From contig NZ_JAEPNI010000002.1 in NCBI RefSeq assembly GCF_017643475.1, positions 62,001 to 126,000 of the forward strand: a stretch of DNA of 64,000 bases, read 5' to 3'. The notes beneath the pieces were generated by a model, which ran no database searches, was not told the origin of the DNA, and worked only from the letters and a program-made list of their open reading frames with translations. Source of the stretch: Maricaulis sp. (GTDB lineage: Bacteria; Pseudomonadota; Alphaproteobacteria; Caulobacterales; Maricaulaceae). Both the position numbers and the translations under genes were made by a program. Below are positions 55,411-62,975 of this stretch, one piece after another (the stretch's first letter is position 1; each line of letters opens with the position of its first letter).

Positions 55411-56199
55411 ATGACCCTGACCGTCGCTTCCTGGAACGTCAATTCCGTAAAGGCCCGCCTGCCCAACGTGCTGGACTGGCTGCGCGAGGCCAAGCCGGAT
55501 GTCGTCTGCCTGCAGGAAATCAAGACGGTGGACGAGGGTTTCCCACGCATGGAGATCGAGGATCTGGGCTATAATATCGAGACCCACGGCCAGAAATCCT
55601 ACAATGGTGTCGCCATCCTTTCGCGTTACCCGATAGAGGAATGCACCGCGCGCCTTCCCGGCGATGATGAGGATGAGCAGGCCCGCTATATCGAAGCCGT
55701 GATCTCGGCGGAGAGCGGTCCGGTGCGCGTAGCCTCGATCTACCTGCCCAATGGCAATCCGGCGCCCGGCCCCAAATACGACTACAAGCTGGCCTGGATG
55801 GAACGTCTCTACGCCCACGCCAAGGGCTTTTTGGAGCTGGAAGAACCTTTGATCCTGGCTGGTGATTACAACTGTATTCCGCGCGACAGCGATTGCTGGG
55901 ACATGGCGGTTTGGGCCGATGACGCGCTCGCCCTGCCGGCCACACGTGCCGCCTTCAAGAAGCTCCGCTGGCTCGGTCTGACCGAAGCCTTTGAACAGCT
56001 CGACGGGCGGGGTCATCAATACACGTTCTACGACTATCAGGGCGGCGCCTGGCAGAAAGGCAATGGCATCCGCATCGACCATCTCCTGTGTTCGCCGCAA
56101 GCTTCCGACGCCCTCGAAAAGATCGACATCCACCGCAAGACGCGCGGTGAGCCGAAAGCCTCCGACCACATTCCGATTGTGGGCACCTTCGCGCTTTAG
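55411..56199 (+). CDS. xth: exodeoxyribonuclease III
   Basis: 262 residues of the ExoIII/AP endonuclease family, which cut DNA at abasic sites and remove 3' blocks in base excision repair. Catalytic motifs: ASWNVNSVKARL (Asn), VCLQEIKT (metal-binding Glu), LAGDYNCIPRDSDCWD, RIDHLLCS and SDHIPIVGTF (Asp-His). The ATG at 55411 is the family start. Confidence 0.95.
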   Translation: MTLTVASWNVNSVKARLPNVLDWLREAKPDVVCLQEIKTVDEGFPRMEIEDLGYNIETHGQKSYNGVAILSRYPIEECTARLPGDDEDEQARYIEAVISAESGPVRVASIYLPNGNPAPGPKYDYKLAWMERLYAHAKGFLELEEPLILAGDYNCIPRDSDCWDMAVWADDALALPATRAAFKKLRWLGLTEAFEQLDGRGHQYTFYDYQGGAWQKGNGIRIDHLLCSPQASDALEKIDIHRKTRGEPKASDHIPIVGTFAL

Positions 56200-56261
56200 G
56201 CCAAACACGCGCACTCCCCCTCAACGAGCAAAATTCACACTGGGTTCACGCAGGAAGTGTG

Positions 56262-56276
56262 TTAATGTCGCTTTAA
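56262..56276 (+). promoter_or_regulatory. CtrA-type binding site
   Basis: TTAA-TGTCGCT-TTAA(C) is a perfect full site for the cell-cycle regulator CtrA of Caulobacterales and relatives. It ends 23 bases before the ATG of the first small secreted gene of the DUF2145 module, so it would control that two-gene unit. Confidence 0.65.
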
Positions 56277-56299
56277 CGAACCAAGGGGACAGGAGATCC

Positions 56300-56584
56300 A
56301 TGCGCCTGCTACTCGTTTCTGCCTGCACGTTTGCCTTTTCTGGCGGCGCTGCACTGGCCCAGGACCAGCAACAACCGGCCAACGCGATGGAAGAGGAATT
56401 GTCCGAGCGTGGCGTGAACTATGCCCGTGATGATTCGACCCAGGATCGCGCCCGCAACTATGCGCGCGACGCCCAGCGCATCGCCCAGCGCCGCGAGAGT
56501 GAGGGCGAGGATGAAGACGCACCGCTTCCGCTCGGTGAGGCAGTGATTGTCGACAATTCCCGCCGTTCCGGTCCGGATAACTGA
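56300..56584 (+). CDS. small secreted protein, partner of DUF2145 copy 1
   Basis: 94 residues: signal peptide (RLLLVSACTFAFSGGAALA), then a charged, probably disordered or helical region rich in Arg, Glu and Asp (YARDDSTQDRARNYARDAQR), ending LPLGEAVIVDNSRRSGPDN. The ATG follows AGGAGA. The stop is two bases before the DUF2145 ATG. The second DUF2145 copy also has a short secreted frame before it, ending in a similar PLDVSDEVVV stretch, which suggests a conserved pair. Confidence 0.75.
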   Translation: MRLLLVSACTFAFSGGAALAQDQQQPANAMEEELSERGVNYARDDSTQDRARNYARDAQRIAQRRESEGEDEDAPLPLGEAVIVDNSRRSGPDN

Positions 56585-56586
56585 TC

Positions 56587-57438
56587 ATGCGTTTCCTGCT
56601 CGTTTGTCTTTCCCTTGTTGCCGCGTTGGCGATTGCCCCGACAGCGCAGGCGGAGAGCAACAGCGAGCCGGTCGATGCCTTCTCCCTTCGCGAGATGGCG
56701 GATTTCTCAAAACAGATCGAACAGGAGCTCGCTTCCCGCGGGGCCTATGTCGCCATGGTCTTTCGCACCGGGCGCCAGCGTTCACAATTGCCAGGCGAAA
56801 TCCGCTACACGCACGGCGCCTTCTGGGTCTATGCGCCTGTCCCGACTCTGGGCGGCGGCACTCAGTATGGTTATGCGGTCTATAATCTCTATCACGAGAT
56901 CGATCCGGTAACATTGTCCGGTCTTTACCAGGACTGGCCGCTCGATTTCACGCGCGGGGACTCCGTTGGTCAGGTCGGTGTGATCATCCCGAATCGCGAG
57001 ATGCAACGTCGCATTCTGGACGTCATCGCCTCTCCCTATTTTGAGGCCCTGCACCACCCCGAATACTCGCTCCTGTCCAATCCGGCCGACGAGCGTTTCC
57101 AGAACTGTACCGAATTCATGCTGGACGTGGTCTCTTCGGCCATCTGGCAGACCGCAAGCCGCGAGCAGATCAAGGTCAATATTGACGCCTATTTCCGCCC
57201 GACCCGTGTCCAGCTGAACGTGTTCCAGCGCTTCCTGGCACCGCTAACGGACGCGCGCCTGCGTTTCGACGACCAGCGCGATGGCATTCGCACGGCGACC
57301 TTCGCCTCCCTGGCCGATTTCATGCTGGCATTTGACCTGGCAGACGAGGACCAGATCTTCGAGATTGATGCGCCCTATTCCCGCGCCGAGGATATGGTCT
57401 ATCGCGGCGGCGAGGCAGCAGCCACAGCAGTGGACTAA
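56587..57438 (+). CDS. DUF2145 family secreted protein, copy 1
   Basis: 283 residues: signal peptide (RFLLVCLSLVAALAIAPTAQA) and a DUF2145 domain starting FSKQIEQELASRGAYVAMVFRTGR. Strongly conserved with copy 2 are RYTHGAFWVY (His76), YNLYHE, QDWPLDFTRGD, EYSLLSNP and FQNCTEFMLDV (Cys174). The order His-then-Cys with an NC[TN]EF motif resembles circularly permuted papain-like (NlpC/P60-LRAT-YiiX) enzymes, so a Cys hydrolase of the periplasm is possible; this is inference. It shares its stop with the convergent LytTR gene (CTAA). Confidence 0.85.
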   Translation: MRFLLVCLSLVAALAIAPTAQAESNSEPVDAFSLREMADFSKQIEQELASRGAYVAMVFRTGRQRSQLPGEIRYTHGAFWVYAPVPTLGGGTQYGYAVYNLYHEIDPVTLSGLYQDWPLDFTRGDSVGQVGVIIPNREMQRRILDVIASPYFEALHHPEYSLLSNPADERFQNCTEFMLDVVSSAIWQTASREQIKVNIDAYFRPTRVQLNVFQRFLAPLTDARLRFDDQRDGIRTATFASLADFMLAFDLADEDQIFEIDAPYSRAEDMVYRGGEAAATAVD

Positions 57439-58235
57439 GCCTCTCTTAGCCATCCTCTTTCCCGCGCGACCTCCACACGCGAGCGCGCGACCGGGACACG
57501 CTGCCCGTCCGCAAGCACGAGTTTCCAGTCCCGCCCGTCCTTGAGCGCAGAGACAACAGCGCGATCCGCCACCCACCAGGACCTGTGACACCGGGTGCCG
57601 AGTGCCGCACCACCGTCACCGATATACTTGCCTAGCCGTCCGCGCACGAAACGCCGGCGCGTATCGCTGACAATCTCCAGATAGTGGTCCTGAGCCTGGA
57701 CGTAGAGCACACCTGACAAATCGGACCGCTCGTCAGGCTGCGGATTCGCTTCCGCATGGGTCTGCGTCGCGACCTCGGGCTCAAGATAAAGCTCTTCCCA
57801 GGCGAGGCGCAGAAAGAGCACAAAGCCGGCCACCGTGACCACAGGCGGAGCAAGAAAGACAATGAACTCCATCCACGGGTCAGGCTCCTTGGGCAGGATG
57901 GGTGTGCGTTTAAGCGCTTCCAGCTCCATCGCCATGAGCGGGATGCTGAGCAGGGTGGCGCAGACCAGACCGCCGATCTCGCCGACCCGGGTCCGCGGGA
58001 GCAAACGCGCAAGCTGCCAGTCGATGAGCACCGGCTGCACCACCATCAACCCGGCCACCAGCCACCACAGTGCCAGCCGGTGCCAGAGGGGCAGATTCCC
58101 CGTCGAGAACGCATCAGAAAACGCGTAATTCAGCCCCATGAAGAGGATCAGCCCACCCAGGAGCCGCCAGTTATGGTGCCAGGGCGCGCGATAGCGTCCC
58201 GACGGGCTGCGACCACTCACGACAGTTCCGGACAT
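57435..58235 (-). CDS. membrane-bound LytTR-type transcription regulator
   Basis: 266 residues. Four hydrophobic segments (LLGGLILFMGLNYAF, LALWWLVAGLMVVQP, LVCATLLSIPLM, FIVFLAPPVVTVAGFVLFL) precede a C-terminal LytTR DNA-binding domain (VLYVQAQDHYLEIV.. LGTRCHRSWWVADRAV.. VPVARSRVEVARERGW). Such membrane LytTR proteins act as one-component sensors of envelope or extracellular signals. ATG 58235 has GGAG eleven bases upstream; ATG 58289 would add 18 residues but leave 50 bases to the divergent gene. Its targets are likely local, perhaps the flanking DUF2145 units. Confidence 0.82.
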   Translation of the reverse strand: MSGTVVSGRSPSGRYRAPWHHNWRLLGGLILFMGLNYAFSDAFSTGNLPLWHRLALWWLVAGLMVVQPVLIDWQLARLLPRTRVGEIGGLVCATLLSIPLMAMELEALKRTPILPKEPDPWMEFIVFLAPPVVTVAGFVLFLRLAWEELYLEPEVATQTHAEANPQPDERSDLSGVLYVQAQDHYLEIVSDTRRRFVRGRLGKYIGDGGAALGTRCHRSWWVADRAVVSALKDGRDWKLVLADGQRVPVARSRVEVARERGWLREA

Positions 58236-58339
58236 TTGGCGACACTCCGCTGGTTCGACATCAGATTTCGCGCAATTCGTTTGGCTCATCAAGCGCTTGC
58301 CGAGCGCAACGCAAAACGAAACCTGAAAGGACCATCCTC

Positions 58340-58864
58340 GTGAAACTGACCAAACTCCTCCCCCTCGCCTTCCTCGCCATCAGCCACATCGCCCCTGCCG
58401 ATGCGCAGGAGCGCCGCGAGATCCCGGATTACCGCGAAACCGGTTTCGAACAGAACGCCGCGCTGAGCGCCGAGCTGTACGATTTCCTCGCCGCCTATAC
58501 CGCCGCCTGGGGCGCACAGGATACCGACAGCTTCATCGCGCTTCACCACGAAGACACCGAATGGATCAACGCCTATGCGCGCATGTTCCAGTCCAGCGAG
58601 AGCCTTGCCGTCTTCCTGGAGGAGCGCCTCTTCCCGGCTTTTGCAGCACAGGTCTCGCGAACCGAAGTCGCCAATATGCGCCGTGTATCCACGCGCCTGG
58701 TCGGCGATGATGTCGCCATCCTGCACCTCTACACAGACGGCAATCGCGGCCAATCCCGCAATGCGGGCGAGACCGCCCGCCGGACGCATTTCCACCTGGT
58801 GCTCAGCCGCTCGGACGGCATGTGGAAGGTCGAGCACACGGCCATCATGGATGCGCGCAACTGA
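58340..58864 (+). CDS. secreted NTF2-like (SnoaL/DUF4440-type) protein
   Basis: 174 residues: signal peptide (KLTKLLPLAFLAISHIAPADA) and a cone-shaped NTF2-like domain (LYDFLAAYTAAWGAQDTDSF, LHHEDTEWINAYARMF, HFHLVLSRSDGMWKVEHTAIM). Such domains bind small ligands or act as enzymes or dimer scaffolds; no function can be stated. The start is GTG 58340, preceded by AGGACC. It is divergent from the LytTR gene. Confidence 0.82.
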   Translation: MKLTKLLPLAFLAISHIAPADAQERREIPDYRETGFEQNAALSAELYDFLAAYTAAWGAQDTDSFIALHHEDTEWINAYARMFQSSESLAVFLEERLFPAFAAQVSRTEVANMRRVSTRLVGDDVAILHLYTDGNRGQSRNAGETARRTHFHLVLSRSDGMWKVEHTAIMDARN

Positions 58865-58879
58865 CGCAAAGAGCGTTTC

Positions 58880-58923
58880 GCGGTGAATCGAAATTTCCCC
58901 CTTGTTTGAATTTGATTCACCGC
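58880..58923. promoter_or_regulatory. long interrupted palindrome upstream of DUF2145 module 2
   Basis: GCGGTGAATC-g-AAATT, 13 bases, AATTT-GATTCACCGC: fifteen paired bases with one bulge. It lies between the NTF2-like stop (58864) and the small secreted gene (58977). No T run follows on either side, so it may be an operator or a processed transcript end rather than a standard terminator. Confidence 0.6.
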
Positions 58924-58976
58924 CAGCCTTCTAATCCGGGCCCACATGGTTAAACCACGTGAACAAGGAGGCGGAC

Positions 58977-59171
58977 ATGAAACGGTCTCTCTCAACACTC
59001 TGCATCAGCACCCTTGCGAGTGTTCTCGTCCTCACACCGGGTGCCTTTGCCACCCAATCCGGAACACCCGCTGCCCGCGCCTCGGGCGAGAGCGCCGGAG
59101 CCTCTGTCGAGGTCACGGCGACACTCGCCTCGGGCGCGGTCGTCATTGCCCCCGCGCTGCCGTCATCATGA
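58977..59171 (+). CDS. small secreted protein, first frame of DUF2145 module 2
   Basis: 64 residues: signal peptide (KRSLSTLCISTLASVLVLTPGAFA) and an Ala/Ser/Gly/Val-rich mature part ending ASGAVVIAPALPSS. AAGGAGG lies five bases before the ATG, the best ribosome site of this module. The stop TGA overlaps the ATGATG of the next frame. One additional C in the CCCCC run at about 59150 would join both frames into one ~124-residue secreted protein, so this may be one gene with a frameshift. Confidence 0.65.
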   Translation: MKRSLSTLCISTLASVLVLTPGAFATQSGTPAARASGESAGASVEVTATLASGAVVIAPALPSS

Positions 59172-59350
59172 TGAGCACCGGCGCAACCCTGGTCACCGGC
59201 GACCCGGCCTTCATCGAGGAAGGCGCGGAGTACGCCGAGGACATGCTGGCCTGGGGATTTGGCATGGAACCGCTCGACGTCAGTGATGAAGTTGTCGTCG
59301 CCCCGCCGCCGGACGTGCCTTACGAGGCTCAGCGTCATGACAACGACTAA
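59168..59350 (+). CDS. small protein, second frame of DUF2145 module 2
   Basis: 60 residues beginning MMSTGATLVTGDPAFIEEGA and ending with the PLDVSDEVVVAPPPDVPYEAQ stretch. It has no signal peptide of its own and no good ribosome site, but its start overlaps the preceding stop, so it is either made by re-initiation or is the displaced C-terminal half of the gene at 58977. It overlaps the DUF2145 start by 14 bases. Confidence 0.5.
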   Translation: MMSTGATLVTGDPAFIEEGAEYAEDMLAWGFGMEPLDVSDEVVVAPPPDVPYEAQRHDND

Positions 59351-60152
59351 ACTGCTCGCGGCCACTGCTCTGGCCCTTGTCCTGGGAGAGGCGGAAGCCG
59401 GTTCCGGGGCGACACCGATCTCGCCCTTCCCGGTCGAGGACAGCGCTGATTTTGCCAAACAGATCGAGCGGGAACTTGCCGGCCAGGGCGCGCGTATCGC
59501 CCTGGTCTTCCGGACCGGCCGCGCACGCGAGGACCTGCCCGACGGCATTCGCTATACGCACGGCGCCTTCTGGGTCTATTCGGAGATGCAGACAGAAACC
59601 GGCGAACGTATTCGCGGTTATTCCGTGCACAATCTCTATTACGGCGAGGAAAACCGTCGCCGCTCGCACCTCGCCCAGGACTGGCCGCTCAACTTCACCC
59701 AGGGCGATGTGATCGGAGAGGTCGGCATCATCGTACCCTCACCGGAGATGCAGCGCCGCTTGCTCGGCCTGTTTGCCAGCGGCGACATCAACACCCTGCA
59801 CCAGCCGGAATACTCTCTGATCTCCAACCCGCACGATCTGCGCTTCCAGAACTGCAATGAATTCATGCTGGACGTGCTGGCGGCAGCGGCCTGGGAGACG
59901 ACGGACCGAGACACGCTGAAAACCAATCTGGCGGCCTGGTACGAGCCCGCGCGCGTCCAGACCAGCCAGCTGGAGCGCATGTTCGGCCCATCCGTCGACG
60001 AACGGGTCCGTCTCGACGATCACCGCGGCCCCATCCGCAACGCAACCTTCGCCTCGATGGCCGATTTCATGACCGGGTTCAATCTTGCCAGCGCGGTCTA
60101 TGAGCTGGAAGCAGATTTTCTGGTGGAGACCGTCGACGGGGGGACGGGTTAA
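59337..60152 (+). CDS. DUF2145 family secreted protein, copy 2
   Basis: 271 residues: short signal peptide (TTTKLLAATALALVLGEAEA) and a DUF2145 domain beginning FAKQIERELAGQGARIALVFRTGR. It keeps RYTHGAFWVY (His75), HNLYYGE, QDWPLNFTQGD, EYSLISNP and FQNCNEFMLDV (Cys173). It is clearly a paralogue of copy 1, mostly alignable end to end. The two copies lie 2.8 kb apart, with the LytTR regulator and NTF2-like gene between them, and each follows a short secreted frame. The duplication and upkeep of both copies imply related but separate roles. Confidence 0.85.
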   Translation: MTTTKLLAATALALVLGEAEAGSGATPISPFPVEDSADFAKQIERELAGQGARIALVFRTGRAREDLPDGIRYTHGAFWVYSEMQTETGERIRGYSVHNLYYGEENRRRSHLAQDWPLNFTQGDVIGEVGIIVPSPEMQRRLLGLFASGDINTLHQPEYSLISNPHDLRFQNCNEFMLDVLAAAAWETTDRDTLKTNLAAWYEPARVQTSQLERMFGPSVDERVRLDDHRGPIRNATFASMADFMTGFNLASAVYELEADFLVETVDGGTG

Positions 60153-60212
60153 TCGTTTCCATCCAATTGCAATCAGAGGACGCAAAGCGCACAGTATTCT
60201 CCACCTTCAAGG

Positions 60213-61868
60213 ATGAATACTGTGCTCGGATCTCTGCTCTCGCTCTATTTGGTCGCCGCACCAGAGGCTTCGCCTGCGCTACAAAGCCGGGTGCTCGAAC
60301 AAATCAGTGAAACGCTTCAGCACCAGCACGCAGAGCGCCTCGGAGAGCTTGAGGCGGACCTTCATGCGTTCGACAATTTGGCACCGCTGCCACCCCAGCG
60401 GGATTTGGCCGATGCCCTGTTCGAGCGCGTTGTCGCCATCCAACAGCACACCTCGCCTCGGTTCACGCCATTGGACGATCACGGTCTTCTGGGCCCCGTG
60501 GCTGAAAGCCTGGTGGCTTTCCAGCCCGCTCAAAAAGCCGCGCTGCAAGAAGCCTTGCTGACCGAAATCGACGCTCTGATTTCCCGGCACAGCGTCATGG
60601 AATGGCGGGTAACCGCACTCGATCTGGATGCAGCTCTTGGTGCGGCAGGGCTGATCGAGTTTCGCGAAACCGTGCAGCAAAAATGGCTGAACGCACCGGT
60701 TACAGACCCGACTGAAAGCGACCTAGACTGGCAAGTCGAGCAACGGTTGTCTCATATCAATTTGCGGGAAGCTTTCGGAGATTCTCAGGGCGCGCTAGAT
60801 GCGCGAGCCCGTCTGGTTGATACGCTTCTGGCAGCCGACAATCCGGACGCACTTCCGGAATTCGATTTCTGGCAATTGCCATGGACGCCCCGGCTGCGTC
60901 AGCAAATTGACCGTGTCTGGGTGACACAGGATAGCCGGCGCCTGCAAACGCTGATGGGACGAGGTGTTTCCGAAGACGATGTGCTGCCCCTGACAGAGGT
61001 ACGGCTGGCCTGGCTGGACGGTGCGCGACCTATTCCGGGTTCCCCGGACCTTTCGGTTCTGCCCACGGCGCACATGCGGAATAGAGGGGCACTTTTGCTC
61101 CTGAATGCCCAAGACCTCATCGCTCATGGCAATCTGGAAGCTGCGCGCTCTCGACTATGGATGCTGGAGCAGGACCATCCCGCCGGTTGGAGTGGACATG
61201 CCAGGCGCATTCAACCGGCTCTCGATGCTGGCCTGGAAGAGCTGGCTGTTCGTAGCGCCGAACGAGCAGCCGCCCACATTCCGCTGGACGCCCCAATCGA
61301 CCTCCTCCGGTTCGATGCAAACGTATTAGCTCATGCCCACGTCGAACACCTCGTCGCTACATCACCCATGATGGGTGTTGGCGAGGACATTCGCGCCCTG
61401 CTGGATGCCAACATGGTTTCACCGGCCATGCGATTGCTGGCTTCTTCCAGCGTTTACCGTCACGACCCGCTCGCACCTTTGCCGGTCGGTGAGGCATTGG
61501 CTGCCAGTCGGACCATGCGCTTTCTCCGCACTATTCCCGCCTCGGAACAGCGAACTGAGTTATTGCGTCGGATGTGGCGGAATGTGCAGTTTGAAACGCC
61601 GGGCGACGAGTACAGGATCGCTGCAGCCATGATTAGGGATCTCAGCTTCCGGCAGAGGGACCTGGACACCCTCCACCTTGCCGCTGTCTACGCGGGCCCC
61701 GCGAGTTCCAGCGTACTAACCGAAGACATGCGCACACTTTTACTGCAGGCGGCGTGGACCGCCAGCCAGTTTGCAGTCGAAGACCGATCCCCGCGGAGAG
61801 AAAGTGACAGTATCGAGGCTCAGCTGGCGATCTTGCGCGCGTTGGATGCGCGAAATCCGGCAGAGTAA
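60213..61868 (+). CDS. large protein of unknown function, probably exported
   Basis: 551 residues. A short hydrophobic start (LGSLLSLYLVAAPEA) may be a signal peptide. The rest is helical and Leu/Ala-rich, like TPR or HEAT-type repeats (for example ALLLLNAQDLIAHGNLEAARSRLWML), with no recognised catalytic motif. AAGGA lies right at the ATG (60213) but eight bases before a GTG at 60222, so the true start may be the GTG. It follows DUF2145 copy 2 by 60 bases and may be co-transcribed. It is convergent with selD, two bases between stops. Confidence 0.7.
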   Translation: MNTVLGSLLSLYLVAAPEASPALQSRVLEQISETLQHQHAERLGELEADLHAFDNLAPLPPQRDLADALFERVVAIQQHTSPRFTPLDDHGLLGPVAESLVAFQPAQKAALQEALLTEIDALISRHSVMEWRVTALDLDAALGAAGLIEFRETVQQKWLNAPVTDPTESDLDWQVEQRLSHINLREAFGDSQGALDARARLVDTLLAADNPDALPEFDFWQLPWTPRLRQQIDRVWVTQDSRRLQTLMGRGVSEDDVLPLTEVRLAWLDGARPIPGSPDLSVLPTAHMRNRGALLLLNAQDLIAHGNLEAARSRLWMLEQDHPAGWSGHARRIQPALDAGLEELAVRSAERAAAHIPLDAPIDLLRFDANVLAHAHVEHLVATSPMMGVGEDIRALLDANMVSPAMRLLASSSVYRHDPLAPLPVGEALAASRTMRFLRTIPASEQRTELLRRMWRNVQFETPGDEYRIAAAMIRDLSFRQRDLDTLHLAAVYAGPASSSVLTEDMRTLLLQAAWTASQFAVEDRSPRRESDSIEAQLAILRALDARNPAE

Positions 61869-61870
61869 CC

Positions 61871-62920
61871 CTACTCCACCCGAACGCCCGGTTCGCCGGC
61901 TTGCATGCGACCGATGACGGTGGCGGCGCTGTGGCCTGCCGCGTGGAAACAGGCGAGCACGTCGTCCACCGCGTCTGCGCTGCAGGAGACCATCAGGCCG
62001 CCAGAGGTTTGGGGATCGCACCAGAGGATTTCGTCCAGTTCCGACCAGTCGGCGGGCGTGGTGACCTTGTCACCGACAGCCGCCCAGTTGCGGCCGGACG
62101 CGCCCGTCTTGATCCCGGCCTCGGCCAGGCGGCGCGCTTCGGAAAAGACCGGGACTTTTGCGCGTTCGACAATACCGGTCAGGCCCGCGCCCTCGCACAT
62201 TTCGGAGAGATGGCCCAGCAGGCCGAAGCCGGTGACATCGGTGATGGCATGGACGCCCTCCAGCTGGCTCAAAGCTGCGCCGGGCGTGTTGAGCAGGGTG
62301 GTGGAAGCGACCATGGCGTCATAGGCCTCCGGCGAGAGCTCGCCGCGTTTCAGCGCCGCACTGAACACCCCGACACCAATGGACTTGCCCAGCACCAGCA
62401 CATCGCCGGCCTTGGCGCCGGCATTGGTCTTCAGACAATCGGGATGGGCCGTGCCCAGGGCCACCAGGCCATAGATGGGCTCGGCAGCATCAATCGAGTG
62501 ACCGCCCGCAATGGGTGCGCCTGCAGCCTCTGCGACAGAACGTCCGCCCGCCAGGATGGCGCGCACCATCTCGCGCGGCAGCTTGTTGACCGGCATGCCG
62601 ACAATGGCGAGGCAGAAGATCGGCGTCGCGCCCATGGCGTAGACATCCGACAGCGCATTGGTCGCGGCGATCTTTCCGAAGACTTCCGGGTCATCGACGA
62701 TGGGCGTAAAAAAGTCGGTGGTGGCCACCAGCACCGTTTCATCATTGATGCGCCAGACCGCCGCGTCATCGCGTGTGGCCGCATCCACCAGCAGTTCCGA
62801 CGGCATCGGCATGGCGGGTGCACCGCCGAGAATGTCGCTCAGCACAGCCGGATCGAGCTTGCAGCCACAGCCGCCGCCATGGGCCAGAGCGCTGAGGCGA
62901 ACTGCTTGAGTGTCATCCAT
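61871..62920 (-). CDS. selD: selenide, water dikinase (selenophosphate synthetase)
   Basis: Makes selenophosphate from selenide and ATP. 349 residues, usual length. The active site is GGGCGCKLDP: the first Cys of GCGCK, which is Cys or Sec in the family, is Cys here, so no recoding is needed. Other signatures are TTDFFTPIVDDPEVFGKIAATNALSDVYAMG and WCDPQTSGGLM. The ATG at 62920 begins MDDTQAVRL. It is divergent from mnmH, which uses its product; no selA/selB is in the window, so the visible use is tRNA selenation. Confidence 0.96.
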   Translation of the reverse strand: MDDTQAVRLSALAHGGGCGCKLDPAVLSDILGGAPAMPMPSELLVDAATRDDAAVWRINDETVLVATTDFFTPIVDDPEVFGKIAATNALSDVYAMGATPIFCLAIVGMPVNKLPREMVRAILAGGRSVAEAAGAPIAGGHSIDAAEPIYGLVALGTAHPDCLKTNAGAKAGDVLVLGKSIGVGVFSAALKRGELSPEAYDAMVASTTLLNTPGAALSQLEGVHAITDVTGFGLLGHLSEMCEGAGLTGIVERAKVPVFSEARRLAEAGIKTGASGRNWAAVGDKVTTPADWSELDEILWCDPQTSGGLMVSCSADAVDDVLACFHAAGHSAATVIGRMQAGEPGVRVE

Positions 62921-62975
62921 GATCCACAAACCCTTGTCTGATCGGCTAATGTTGTTTCAGGAGACATAATCGCCG

